DNA of 62,476 nt from Phycisphaerae bacterium (GTDB lineage Bacteria > Planctomycetota > Phycisphaerae > UBA1845), in NCBI GenBank assembly GCA_021604825.1, contig BQJS01000004.1, forward strand, positions 1-62,476, in the 5' to 3' direction. Of the stretch, positions 28,136 through 37,011 are shown in pieces. Made by a program: the position numbers and the translations under genes. Below the pieces are notes generated by a model. It was not told the origin of the DNA, ran no database searches, and saw only the letters and a list, made by a program, of their open reading frames with translations. Within the stretch, counting starts at the first letter, position 1. The number at the start of each line of letters is the position of its first letter.

Positions 28136-29440
28136 CTACGGATTGCCATCACGCGAACGCCGAACCGATCGCGAGCTGGCCGGAAGCGCCTGAATGGGCG
28201 ACTGAACCGCAGGCGGAATCACCGCTTCAGCAGCGACGATCTGCGCGTCGGTGGGGATCCGATCCAAACGCATGCAAAGTTCATCAAAGAGAACCCCGAT
28301 GCGATCAAGGGCCTCTTCCGGAAGCGGGACAGACATCGCCACAATTCCGGGCCGCCCGCGAATGAATGGCCCCTGAACCAGATGCCGCTGCGCCGTTCGA
28401 CGCACATCGCTCGCCAACTGCCGTTGCTCCCGCAAGATCGACCACGCCGTCTCGGCCTGCGCATCGTCCAAGTAGTACGCAGCGATGAACTCCCGAACGT
28501 AACGTTCCCATGCCGTTTCGTTGTAGGGTGTTTCCTTCGATTTCTTTTCGTACGCGCGTCGGGCTATTTGCAACTCATCAAAACGTCGCCACTTGTCCTC
28601 ATCGTAGCGACCGTCACGAACCCGCTGGGCCATCATCCGCTTATACTCGGGCACTTCCTCCAACCCCCACTCGCGCGGATGCCAACCACCGGCTTTCCAG
28701 CGCTCCCGCATGTCTTTGAACCGCTCCATGCGTTTTCGATAGCTGGCCAGGTCGCGTTCGAGAATCGCCCTTTGCTTGTCGTTCATGCCGGCCGCGATGC
28801 GTTCGGTCACGCTTTCAACCTGCTCGTGGGCAAACTCGATCATTTCGTCGCCTTCGTCCATCCAGCGAGACACATCCTCAGGCGTCAAGGGCTTGCCCTC
28901 TTGAAACCCCTCAACCATTTCGCTGACATGCTTGTACATGGTGCCACCATGGCGAACGGCGACCGCGCCGATCATCTGGTAGCACTTGGCTTGAAGATCT
29001 TTGATCTGCGATTCATCCATGTCATAACGAGCGCCGTACTCACCCGTGAGGAATTCAACCCGTCGGGTAATCTCCCACGGTGGAATCTGCGCGACCCCAC
29101 GCACCGCTTCATGCGCAAACTGGTCGGCTTCTTCAGTCCACTCGTTTTCTTCCCAAAACCGGTCGAGAGTCTTTTCGATGTTGGGGACTTGATTCTCCCA
29201 ATCTCCCAACTCAGACATCTGGCGGGTGGCACGAATAACATGACCGATTCCCCAACCGCCGCGCTTCCCAGAATCGGAGGTTTCTTCACCTGCCGTCTCG
29301 GTGGCAGAAGGCGCCAAACCAGAATCTTCGATGCTTGAAGACTCCGTTTCCTGACCGTCGCGCCCTGGCGACTTGGGTTCGTCCGGTTCGTTGGCCCACA
29401 CCGCGACCGCGGCACACATGACGATAATGGCGGTCTTCAT
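28136..29440 (-). CDS. Exported helical hypothetical protein
   Basis: A 434-residue protein with a short signal peptide (cleavage likely after AVAVWA). Residues 17-60 are an acidic, Ser/Glu-rich linker. The rest is strongly helical and rich in Glu, Arg, Trp and Met, for example WEENEWTEEADQFAHEA, MNDKQRAILERDLASYRKRM and MRERWKAGGWHPREWG, and it ends with a Pro/Ser/Arg tail. No named family is recognised; the mix of Met, Gln and Trp in helices is like planctomycete-specific periplasmic proteins. Its upstream gap to the prenyl synthase gene is 186 bases and holds no other gene. Confidence 0.72.
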   Translation of the reverse strand: MKTAIIVMCAAVAVWANEPDEPKSPGRDGQETESSSIEDSGLAPSATETAGEETSDSGKRGGWGIGHVIRATRQMSELGDWENQVPNIEKTLDRFWEENEWTEEADQFAHEAVRGVAQIPPWEITRRVEFLTGEYGARYDMDESQIKDLQAKCYQMIGAVAVRHGGTMYKHVSEMVEGFQEGKPLTPEDVSRWMDEGDEMIEFAHEQVESVTERIAAGMNDKQRAILERDLASYRKRMERFKDMRERWKAGGWHPREWGLEEVPEYKRMMAQRVRDGRYDEDKWRRFDELQIARRAYEKKSKETPYNETAWERYVREFIAAYYLDDAQAETAWSILREQRQLASDVRRTAQRHLVQGPFIRGRPGIVAMSVPLPEEALDRIGVLFDELCMRLDRIPTDAQIVAAEAVIPPAVQSPIQALPASSRSVRRSRDGNP

Positions 29441-29626
29441 TTTGATTGCGTCCCGTTCTTGAAGTGCTGTGACCTATCACACATCGGCACGAGCCAAATT
29501 AATTCATTACTCGAATTTACCTGCCGACATGATTGTACAGCCAACGGACCCGCCACCCAGAAATTCGCGCATTTTTTCGTGGATGAGAAATGTAAGATGT
29601 TTTTAGGAAAGAACTTGCGCAGTAGA

Positions 29627-30610
29627 CTAATTTTCGCGCTGGAGGATGAACTCGGCCATGCTGATGAGGCTGTTCCGGCTCGTCGAAGCCGCCACGCCAT
29701 CGAGCATGGAAATGGCTCGGGCCACATGTTGCTCAGCCACCGTGTTGGCATATGCCACGCTTCCAGATTCGGTCAACAACTGAGCGACCTGGGCGCGGTC
29801 ATCGGGTTCGGCGCTGGCCAAACGTTTGAGCATCGCCTCTTGTTGCTCAGACGATGCCTCTCGCAAATAGTGAATCACCGGGAGCGTCATCTTGCCAAGC
29901 TCCAGATCGCGCCCCAACGTCTTGCCCATCTTCTTCTGCTCGCCCACCACATCGAGAACGTCGTCGACAATCTGAAACGCGATACCGGCGCTTTCACCAA
30001 ACACCTCAAACCGACTTGCGAGCGATTCATCCGCCCCAGCATGGGCCGCCCCCAACCGGCAGCACGCCGCCGTCAGGGCAGCCGTCTTGCGCCGAATGAT
30101 CTCGATGTAGTCTGGTTCGCTTAACCGAAAATGACCGCGGCTATGAATCTGCATCAACTCGCCTTCACAGACCACATTCGTCGTATGGCCAACCAATCGC
30201 GAGGCGCTCTGCGAATCCAAACTGCTGCAAAGATGGAACGCATGGCTGATCAAATAATCGCCCAGCATGACAGCGGCTTCGTTGCCGTGGGTCGAACTGA
30301 TCGTCGCCTGTCGCCGGCGCTCCTCGGCTTGGTCCAAAACGTCATCATGAACAAGCGTCGCCAGATGGACCAACTCGACCACCGCAGCCAAGGTATGATG
30401 CTCCGGCGTGATCCCACCCGCACTTTGTCCGCTAAGCAATAGAAGCGCCGGGCGCAACATCTTTCCCCGATACCCCCGCACCCGCTCACAAAGCTGCGAT
30501 ACAAAGGGCAACTCGCTCTGCAACTCCTGATCCATGATCGCCACCACCCGCGCAAGGTCAGCTTCGATGGGCCGGTACAGGTCAGGAAGTTGAAAGACGG
30601 TTGGGTTCAT
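29627..30610 (-). CDS. Polyprenyl diphosphate synthase
   Basis: A trans-isoprenyl synthase of 327 residues that elongates allylic diphosphates with IPP, giving the side chain of a respiratory quinone or a related lipid. Family motifs are the start GGYRGKMLRPALLLL-type region (VRGYRGKMLRPALLL), the first Asp-rich motif LVHDDVLDQAEERR, the HGN-AAVMLGDYL segment, KTAALTAACCRLGA and the second Asp-rich motif FQIVDDVLDVVGEQKKMGK. The two DDxxD motifs are present as DDVLD. The exact chain length cannot be read from sequence. It is divergent from the GT-C gene at 30800. Confidence 0.9.
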   Translation of the reverse strand: MNPTVFQLPDLYRPIEADLARVVAIMDQELQSELPFVSQLCERVRGYRGKMLRPALLLLSGQSAGGITPEHHTLAAVVELVHLATLVHDDVLDQAEERRRQATISSTHGNEAAVMLGDYLISHAFHLCSSLDSQSASRLVGHTTNVVCEGELMQIHSRGHFRLSEPDYIEIIRRKTAALTAACCRLGAAHAGADESLASRFEVFGESAGIAFQIVDDVLDVVGEQKKMGKTLGRDLELGKMTLPVIHYLREASSEQQEAMLKRLASAEPDDRAQVAQLLTESGSVAYANTVAEQHVARAISMLDGVAASTSRNSLISMAEFILQREN

Positions 30611-30799
30611 GATTTTGCCAAGGGTTTACCGAGTAATTGGACGCAATCCCGACGAACGCGCCCCCCATTCCACGCCTGACGACGAGACGCACTCCGTCCG
30701 TATCTGGTATGCTAAGGACTCGTTCGCAGTGAACCAACGGCTTTCAAATGTTTTGAAAAGATTGGCACAACTGTAAAGCCGCCCGGCATTTGAATTGGC

Positions 30800-32395
30800 A
30801 TGAGCAAATCGAACTCCATCAGCAAACCGCCCGCGCGACGAGGATTCGACCTTCTCGGAGTCTTCGCTCTCATCCTTTGCCTCCCGCTCATCGCCCTCTC
30901 CCAGTACATCGCCCACGCCCGCATCGACGACATCGACGCCTGGTTCTTCCTCCACTACGGACGCGAACTCCTGTCGGGGGCAACACTCTATGCCGACCTT
31001 TGGGACATCAAACCACCTAGCATCTTCTGGATCAACGCATTGGGTCTGGGTATGTCCGGCGGATCACCAATCGGCGTGTGGGCGTTCTGCGGGTTGGCTG
31101 TGATCGCAACAGCCACATTGTTCTACCGCGTCATCCGTCGCGTCTACGGGACACCCACCGCCGCGATCGGCACCGTTTTCGCCGTCATGTATTTAAACCA
31201 CTGGACATTCCACGCCGGCGGTAATCGACCCGCCACCTTCCTGATCCTGACTGAACTTGGGACCATGCTTCTCTACCTGAGATACATCACCCGGGGGTCA
31301 TCATCGAACCGCTCGCTATTCTGGATCGGGCTGTGTGGCGGACTAGGACTATGGTTCAAGCAAACCGCATTCGCCGCGCCGGCTGCCATCTTCATCCACT
31401 TGCTGATCGCCCGACCCGACGGAACCGCAAGCCGCAGAACAAAAGTGTCATGCTTTGTCACTGGCTACCTCGCTTCAATCGTATCACTGGTGATGGTTCT
31501 TGCCTTCACCAGCGACCTTCGCTGGGCATGGGACGCGATTGTCGGTTTCAACCAAAACTTCTTCGCTCCTGGCATCGCGACATCGGCCGTTCCATCAATG
31601 AGGTGGATGCTTCCCCACGGACGCGGCATGGAGTTAATGCTGATATTAGCCGCCGCGACCTTGGCAGCCCCCATCTTCAATCTCTTTCGATGCAAATCGA
31701 ATCCGTTAGATGCAAACAACTACGAGGCACAGACCCAACCGCCCGTACTTTTGCTCTACTGGATGTGGATGCTCATCGCCCTCTACCTGTCCGCCATCGG
31801 GCCGCACAACCGACCGATGTATCTCGCCGTCGCCCTGCCGCCGTTGGTCATGCTAGCCACCCACAGCGTTTCGCTGTTGATGAAGTCCGTGCTCGACAAT
31901 AACGGCCGCACGCCGCCACACTACATCATTGTCGGCGTTCTCTGGTTCGCATTCATGTTGTGGACGCCGCTTCAAATGCAGATCGATTTCGCGATGCGCC
32001 AATACCATTGGACCACCCGCCCCGTCGATCCAAACGTGCAAGCCACCGTCGAAGTCATCCAACAATACACCGATACGAACGACACCATCTTCCTCAGCGG
32101 ATACGCACCCGAACTCTATTGGCGGGCCAATCGACGACAGGCCATCCGCTACCTCGGAACTGAAAAAATCCAGCAGCTAAAGCAGCATGGCCAACCCCTG
32201 ATGGACGAAACCACCCGATGCCTGATGGCGGCAAGTCCGCGCGTCATCATGTTCGACTTCAAACGCTGGCACGAGGTTGGTAAATCCAACTTCGCCAATG
32301 TCGAAGTACTCGAAAGCTGGGTACGTCAAAACTACGACAAACCCGAATTCGACCGTTTCCCAACGCTTTGGGTGCGTCGCAACCCAATTCAATGA
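30800..32395 (+). CDS. GT-C family glycosyltransferase
   Basis: A 531-residue polytopic membrane protein. Helix 1 (about 20-38) is followed by ARIDDIDAWFFLHYGRELLSG with adjacent acidic residues in the GT-C catalytic position and DLWDIKPPSIFWINALG, a GT39-like substrate-loop motif. About ten helices follow, then a soluble C-terminal domain from about 430 (NDTIFLSGYAPELYWRANRR, RVIMFDFKRWHEVGKSNFAN). Such proteins move a sugar from an undecaprenyl-linked donor to an outside acceptor. It shares the divergent region 30611-30799 with the prenyl synthase gene and is followed 78 bases later by dus. Confidence 0.8.
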   Translation: MSKSNSISKPPARRGFDLLGVFALILCLPLIALSQYIAHARIDDIDAWFFLHYGRELLSGATLYADLWDIKPPSIFWINALGLGMSGGSPIGVWAFCGLAVIATATLFYRVIRRVYGTPTAAIGTVFAVMYLNHWTFHAGGNRPATFLILTELGTMLLYLRYITRGSSSNRSLFWIGLCGGLGLWFKQTAFAAPAAIFIHLLIARPDGTASRRTKVSCFVTGYLASIVSLVMVLAFTSDLRWAWDAIVGFNQNFFAPGIATSAVPSMRWMLPHGRGMELMLILAAATLAAPIFNLFRCKSNPLDANNYEAQTQPPVLLLYWMWMLIALYLSAIGPHNRPMYLAVALPPLVMLATHSVSLLMKSVLDNNGRTPPHYIIVGVLWFAFMLWTPLQMQIDFAMRQYHWTTRPVDPNVQATVEVIQQYTDTNDTIFLSGYAPELYWRANRRQAIRYLGTEKIQQLKQHGQPLMDETTRCLMAASPRVIMFDFKRWHEVGKSNFANVEVLESWVRQNYDKPEFDRFPTLWVRRNPIQ

Positions 32396-32473
32396 ACCGT
32401 AAATCCAATCTGCTATAATCCCCAGGCTTATCGAGCAGAGTATCTGAATCACCGCCTCACGAGTCGAGTATCG

Positions 32474-33529
32474 ATGACGCCCGTAAAGATTGGCAACGTT
32501 GAAATAGAGCACCCCTTCACGCAAGCCGCCCTAAGCGGTTACAGCGATCTTCCCATGCGCCGCATCGCCCGCCGCTACGGTGCGTCGTACACGCTCAACG
32601 AAGTCGTTCTCGACAAGATGGTGCTGCAAAAAGGCAAGGGGCAGAAACGCATCCTCACGAAGATTGAACCGCAGGATCAACCCGTCGGCGGGCAACTGAT
32701 GGGCTCGGATCCCGATCAGTTTGCACCCGCCGCCCGACTGCTCGCCAATGCCGGTTACAACGTCATCGACATCAACTTCGGCTGCCCGGTGCGCAAGGTG
32801 CTCGGGCGATGTCGCGGCGGGTTCCTGCTGTCGCAACCCCAGCAAGCGCTCGACATCGTGCACCGCGTCGTCGATGCCGTCGCAGCCGACGTACCCGTCA
32901 CCGTTAAGATGCGCCGCGGACTCGACGACACACCCGAAAGCGAAAGCAATTTCTTCGCCATTCTCGACGGTGCATTCGAAGCCGGCGTCTCCGGCGTAAC
33001 AGTCCATGGCCGCACCGTAGAACAGCGCTACATCGGTCCGAGTCGGTGGGAGTTTCTAACCAAAGTCAAACGCCATGTCGGTAGCGGTCTAGTATTCGGA
33101 AGTGGTGACCTTTTCACCGCCCAATCGTGCCTCGACATGATGAACGAAACCGGAGTAGACGGCGTCACCCTCGCCCGCGGCGCCATTGGTAACCCATGGA
33201 TCTTCGGCGAATGCGTCGCCCTTGCGAATAACAACCCCCTACCCGATCCACCCACCATCGCCCAGCAGCGCGAATGCATCGAAGCCCACTTCGTCGAATC
33301 GCGCGCCCATCACGGCGACTGCCTAGCTGGCAGACTGATGCGCAAATTTGGCATTAAGTACAGCGAACTGCACCCTTGTAGAAAAGAGGTCCGCGACGCA
33401 TTCATCGCCGTCAAAACACCGGACGAATTTCTAGAAGTGATGACCACCTGGTACGACGCCGAAAAGGATTGGCCACCAGTCACCCGCCACAACGGAAAAG
33501 GCGACCTGGTAGCCGCCGGCGCCGTCTGA
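32474..33529 (+). CDS. dus: tRNA-dihydrouridine synthase
   Basis: FMN-dependent reduction of uridine to dihydrouridine in tRNA. The 351-residue TIM-barrel has QAALSGYSDLPMRRIARRYGA at the N-terminus, QLMGSDPDQFAPAA, the catalytic Cys in INFGCPVRKVLGRCRGG, KMRRG, VTVHGRTVEQRYIGPS and the FMN-phosphate loop GVTLARGAIGNPWIF. A DusB-like assignment fits best. The C-terminal helical domain is complete. The 78-base gap to the upstream GT-C gene allows co-transcription. Confidence 0.93.
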   Translation: MTPVKIGNVEIEHPFTQAALSGYSDLPMRRIARRYGASYTLNEVVLDKMVLQKGKGQKRILTKIEPQDQPVGGQLMGSDPDQFAPAARLLANAGYNVIDINFGCPVRKVLGRCRGGFLLSQPQQALDIVHRVVDAVAADVPVTVKMRRGLDDTPESESNFFAILDGAFEAGVSGVTVHGRTVEQRYIGPSRWEFLTKVKRHVGSGLVFGSGDLFTAQSCLDMMNETGVDGVTLARGAIGNPWIFGECVALANNNPLPDPPTIAQQRECIEAHFVESRAHHGDCLAGRLMRKFGIKYSELHPCRKEVRDAFIAVKTPDEFLEVMTTWYDAEKDWPPVTRHNGKGDLVAAGAV

Positions 33530-33557
33530 CCGAATGTCCGGCGCCCACACTCCTGTC

Positions 33558-33577
33558 ATTCCCGCGCACGCGGGAAT
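33558..33577. repeat. ATTCCCGCG palindrome of a widespread dispersed type
   Basis: ATTCCCGCG and CGCGGGAAT flank a CA dinucleotide in the context TCATTCCCGCGC...GAATCCAG. Repeats of this wording are common between genes in many bacterial phyla. Only one copy was noticed here. Confidence 0.7.
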
Positions 33578-34102
33578 CCAGAATCACACGAAAAATCTCC
33601 ATGCGTTCGAATTCGCGAGCGCGGAAACGACACCACAAACCCAATTGGGTAATAGTTCCCAATTCCGGGTAAATGCGTTTCGTTTCCGGAAACCCTTCCC
33701 CAATCGGCATTCCCCACGAAAACTCAAACCGCTCATAAACTATTAATAAAAAGCCACTTACGAATAATCCACCAGACCATGCCACGAATGGCACGCCCAT
33801 TGCAACTGTGTCAGGTGGTGGTGCGGTACGGTTGGGCGACCCGAAAAATTTTCGGCAGCCCGGCCCGGCGATGAAAGGTCGCCCCGCCCAGCCGACAATA
33901 ACCATTTATTTCCGTGGTGGCGTTCTGGGGAGCGCGTCGTTGCGGACTGAAGATGGTTGCAGATGCGAAAGTGTCTGCGATCACAAATCGACGCGAGTCG
34001 GTTTGTAGATGGGGGGTGGCGCTCTTGGGGGAGATGCCGCCACTCCCCTTCTTTTTATGCGCACACCCAGAAATGAAATCAAACAAGTGAAACTCAAAAG
34101 GT

Positions 34103-34238
34103 GTGCCACTGCTCTGTGAGCAGTGCAGACAACACAAACGCGCCACAGACACGGCACCGTTGGTGCCACGATGTGGCGCGTATGTATTTGGTTAGACACG
34201 AATCATCGCACAACACACTGCTCACTGAGCAGTGGCAC
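34103..34238. repeat. Inverted-pair palindromic element, copy 2, with nested inner hairpin
   Basis: The left arm 34103-34125 is identical to that of copy 1; the right arm 34216-34238 differs from copy 1 by one base. The 90-base centre holds a further nested pair, GCGCCACA 34140-34147 with TGTGGCGC 34172-34179 and, inside, GGCACC 34153-34158 with GGTGCC 34162-34167. It lies 27 bases from the stop of the SRPBCC gene, in the convergent gap with dus. Confidence 0.88.
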
Positions 34239-34264
34239 AATTGAAAATACGAAACCGATTACGA

Positions 34265-34735
34265 TTACGCGCCGGCTGTCTCGCCCAGCAGCAGATCATT
34301 CAACTTGCCAAACGCTGCCGTCCATCCACCCTTGACCATCTCGCTGAAGTTGTCCGGCAGATTCTCCTGCACCAAACGAACTTCGGTTTGACTGCCATGG
34401 CTGATGAAATTGACGGTCACGCGCATCGGCTCTGCACCTTCGCCGATTGCCGGATTGGGCGAGGCGTCTTCATAGGCAAGGAGTTCCGGCGGTTCGTACG
34501 CCGTGATCTTGCAGACCATCGGATACTCGCCCGCACCTTGTATCGTCATCAGGTGGTTGTACTTACCGCCCACTTTCGGTTCGATCTCGGATTTGACCGC
34601 CGTCGTCATCGAGCAACCCCACCACTTCTCAACTTTGCTCGTTTCGATCCAGGCTTCAAAGACGGCTTCGCGCGGCGCGTCGAATGTGCGGGTGACCGTT
34701 AACGTTCCGTTCTCAAAATGAGTTTCTGTCGACAT
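34265..34735 (-). CDS. SRPBCC/AHSA1-family protein
   Basis: A 156-residue START-like fold protein of the activator-of-Hsp90-ATPase homologue type. Diagnostic parts are TLTVTRTFDAPREAVFEAWIE, KVEKWWGCSM, GGKYNHLMTIQG and TEVRLVQENLPDNFSEMVKGGWTAAFGKLNDLL. These proteins bind hydrophobic ligands in a deep pocket; the ligand here is unknown. The gene starts 55 bases downstream of an ArsR-type regulator on the same strand, a very common pairing, and is probably autoregulated with it. Confidence 0.9.
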   Translation of the reverse strand: MSTETHFENGTLTVTRTFDAPREAVFEAWIETSKVEKWWGCSMTTAVKSEIEPKVGGKYNHLMTIQGAGEYPMVCKITAYEPPELLAYEDASPNPAIGEGAEPMRVTVNFISHGSQTEVRLVQENLPDNFSEMVKGGWTAAFGKLNDLLLGETAGA

Positions 34736-34790
34736 GGGTAATTTCCTTTTTGACTTGCGGTGACCCGGCCCATTCCTCTGCGGACTTCGA

Positions 34791-35141
34791 TTAGTTTCGC
34801 TGACTGTTCTTCTTCTGGTGTTTGGTCAGGTACGAATCGACGGCGTCGAACTGATTTTTCCAGACTTTCGTGTAGTGGGCGATCCAGTCGTGGGCCTGCT
34901 CGACCGCTTTCGATTCGACGGAAATCAGATGCTCTCGCCCGATCTTCTCACGACGAATCAACCCTGCCGCCTCCAGCACGCGAAGGTGTTTGGAGATTGC
35001 CGGCTGAGACATGTTGAAAGGAGCCGCCAAAGTCCGAACGTTCGTCGCCCCACGCGAAAGCATCTCCAAGATGCCACGCCGCGTAGCATCAGAAAGCGCC
35101 CCAAACACCGAATCCAACTGCAACGCACTATTATTAACCAT
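34791..35141 (-). CDS. ArsR-family transcriptional regulator
   Basis: A 116-residue winged-helix protein: VFGALSDATRRGILEMLSRGATNVRTLAAPFNMSQPAISKHLRVLEAAGLIRREKIGREHLISV is the typical ArsR helix-turn-helix and wing. No metal-binding Cys pair is seen, so it is of the metal-independent type usually linked with SRPBCC genes. The C-terminus is basic and helical. A near-consensus promoter ends about 8 bases before the ATG, which leaves almost no leader, so its mRNA is probably leaderless. Confidence 0.92.
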   Translation of the reverse strand: MVNNSALQLDSVFGALSDATRRGILEMLSRGATNVRTLAAPFNMSQPAISKHLRVLEAAGLIRREKIGREHLISVESKAVEQAHDWIAHYTKVWKNQFDAVDSYLTKHQKKNSQRN

Positions 35142-35149
35142 TTAGTTAT

Positions 35150-35178
35150 ATATTAGGATGTCTACGAACCGCTGTCAA
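35150..35178 (-). promoter_or_regulatory. Sigma-70-type promoter of the ArsR gene
   Basis: On the minus strand TTGACA (35173-35178) is followed after exactly 17 bases by TAATAT (35150-35155). The expected start point falls within one to three bases of the ATG at 35141. The A/T-rich sequence TATATAACTAA between the -10 box and the ATG could be the regulator's own operator. Confidence 0.75.
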
Positions 35179-35291
35179 GTCAATAGAGCAGCAATTTCAG
35201 CTTTTGCGTGATACAAAGAACGGAATTAGTCTGATGCAGATGCCACCAGCATGGCTAATCGCGCTATTACATTCCCTTTTGAATTCGCGAG

Positions 35292-36290
35292 ATGACTGAG
35301 CTACCAATTGTTTCGATCGCGACTTTCGTTGCGATTGCTTGCGCACTTTCAGTCTGGAAAGTCACAAGGCCGCTGAACGACGAGAAACTCCGCAAGCTCT
35401 CGGTGTCCCGACGCTCCCGAAAACTACAGAGACACTTCGCGTTCTCGCACAAACCAGCAGCAATGAACTTGGAATTCAAGAAGCGCATGTCTGCACCCGG
35501 TAGATTTTATCTCGGCGAGTGGAACGTGAGAGAGTTCCCCGACTTTGCTGCGGCCTGTCTTAAATACAAGAAGCACGAATGGATTATGATAGGTTTCGTT
35601 CGGCACGAATGCGTTTCAGCCTTGTGGACAAACAAGGGGCCAGATCGCACAACTGTTGGATTTAACATTGATTCGGGGACGATTCTGAAAGCCTGTCGCG
35701 AATTCCAATCAGATACTCTATTGGTTTTACACAACCACCCGAATTCGAACCCCCAGCGATTCTCGACCCTCACACCAAGCGAACAAGATGAAAAGAGCGC
35801 ACGAATCCTAGCGCTAGAATTCGTCCCAAGAGGATATAACCTCATCGAATTCGTATGTGAACGAGGAATGCACATTGTCTACTTTGCATCCTACGCGGAA
35901 AACTTTTTTCGCAGCGAGATCGAGTATCAACAGCTTGAACTAGAAAATGAAGGTTCCTGGTGGACCAACTGTTCATTGAATCTCGAACTATTCTTCTTGG
36001 GTGGGAGCAAGCCTCCTGGAGGAAATTGGAAACCAAGGAATTCGACTGGCTCAATTGGCGAGCAGCAAGCAATTCCGACCGGATACGATTGGATCAACGT
36101 CAAATCCAGTGCCATCAAGTCGGTAGGTTATGATTCAGCAAAGCGCTTGTTAGCTATCGAGTTTCAAAGTGGATTCGTTTCTATTTATAAAGAAGTGCCT
36201 TGGAAGGTCTTCAAAACGCTCGAAGCTGCGCCATCGAAAGGAAGATACTTCAATTCAGAAATTCTAGGAAAGTTCGTTGAAGAGATTTAG
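35292..36290 (+). CDS. Membrane-anchored RadC-like JAB protein with C-terminal KTSC domain
   Basis: A 332-residue protein. A membrane helix lies at about 5-22. Residues about 93-200 read like a RadC/JAB metalloprotease domain: E96 in KHEWIMIGF, HNHP with His147 and His149, then Ser163 and Asp166 in TPSEQD, with an eight-residue insert between HNHP and the Ser/Asp part compared with RadC. After a linker with a WW pair, residues about 267-327 match the KTSC domain: VKSSAIKSVGYDSAKRLLAI, FVSIYKEVP and APSKGRYFNSEI. All four expected JAB residues are visible. Target and role are unknown. Codon use is clearly more A/T-rich than in flanking genes, as are the 150 bases upstream, which suggests acquisition by transfer. 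Confidence 0.78.
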   Translation: MTELPIVSIATFVAIACALSVWKVTRPLNDEKLRKLSVSRRSRKLQRHFAFSHKPAAMNLEFKKRMSAPGRFYLGEWNVREFPDFAAACLKYKKHEWIMIGFVRHECVSALWTNKGPDRTTVGFNIDSGTILKACREFQSDTLLVLHNHPNSNPQRFSTLTPSEQDEKSARILALEFVPRGYNLIEFVCERGMHIVYFASYAENFFRSEIEYQQLELENEGSWWTNCSLNLELFFLGGSKPPGGNWKPRNSTGSIGEQQAIPTGYDWINVKSSAIKSVGYDSAKRLLAIEFQSGFVSIYKEVPWKVFKTLEAAPSKGRYFNSEILGKFVEEI

Positions 36291-36325
36291 CCCAAACACG
36301 CACTCGCGAAACCTAACCTTTGCCC

Positions 36326-36994
36326 CTACGCACATACAAGCGCCAGCGTAAATCCGTCGTACCCCTTGCTGCTCACGGTCTGCAATGTCGTGGCGCTGAC
36401 GCGGGGTCCGGCGGCGATCAGATCGTTCAACTTGCGGACGCCTTGTACGCTTTCGTCTTTGCTTGTTGCGTCAATCACCTCGCCGTCGCGCACCACGTTG
36501 TCGACGATGATGATGCTGCCGACGTGGGTCAGTTTGAGCGCCCATGTGAAGTAGTCCGGATTGCTTGGCTTGTCGGCATCGATGAATACCAGATCGAAGG
36601 GTTCGTCGCTTTGCGCCGCGATTTGTTCGAGGCTTTCCAATGCGGGCCCTTCGATTAACTCGACTCGATCGTTGACGCCCGCATGTTCAAAATTGTCGCG
36701 CGCGACTTTCGCATGGTGCGGATCACGTTCCAGCGTGATGAGCTTGCCACCGTCAGCCAACCCTCGGGCCATCCAGATGGTGCTGTACCCGCCGAGCGTG
36801 CCAACTTCCAGAATCCGTTTCGCCCCCATCGAACGGGCCAACAGGTGCAGCAGCTTTCCCGTACCGGGCGGAACCTGGATCTCCGGCAGACCGGCTTCCG
36901 CACTTTTCGCCAGCGAGCGCTCGAGCGCGTCATCCGGCATGACCACACAACCAGTGACGTACTCCTCGACGGCTGACCATGTATCCTGACCCAT
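36326..36994 (-). CDS. SAM-dependent O-methyltransferase
   Basis: A 222-residue enzyme of the catechol/caffeoyl-CoA O-methyltransferase type. Motifs are AGLPEIQVPPGTGKLLHLLARSMGAKRILEVGTLGGYSTIWMARGL for SAM binding, ITLERDPHHAKVAR, and the metal-binding acidic residues in DLVFIDADKPSNPDYF and IIIVDNVVRDG. The family methylates catechol-like hydroxyls with Mg2+; the substrate here is not predictable. Its start is 17 bases after the ppc stop on the same strand, so the two may share a transcript with ppc first. Confidence 0.9.
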   Translation of the reverse strand: MGQDTWSAVEEYVTGCVVMPDDALERSLAKSAEAGLPEIQVPPGTGKLLHLLARSMGAKRILEVGTLGGYSTIWMARGLADGGKLITLERDPHHAKVARDNFEHAGVNDRVELIEGPALESLEQIAAQSDEPFDLVFIDADKPSNPDYFTWALKLTHVGSIIIVDNVVRDGEVIDATSKDESVQGVRKLNDLIAAGPRVSATTLQTVSSKGYDGFTLALVCA

Positions 36995-37011
36995 ATTGAT
37001 TCGATTCCTTA

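Larger units (their letters stand above)
33530..34264. other. Long gene-poor convergent gap with palindromes
   Basis: This 735-base stretch between dus and the SRPBCC gene carries no convincing coding sequence; minus-strand frames such as that ending at 33480 lack ribosome sites and domains. It holds the ATTCCCGCG palindrome (33558), a self-complementary CCGAAAA-TTTTCGG near 33840-33855, and copy 2 of the inverted-pair element (34103). It may be the remains of lost genes. Confidence 0.6.

Noticed and set aside
33480..33905. 141-codon minus-strand frame downstream of dus
   Set aside because: It has no ribosome site, crosses the ATTCCCGCG palindrome and overlaps the 3' end of dus; the product has no recognisable domain.
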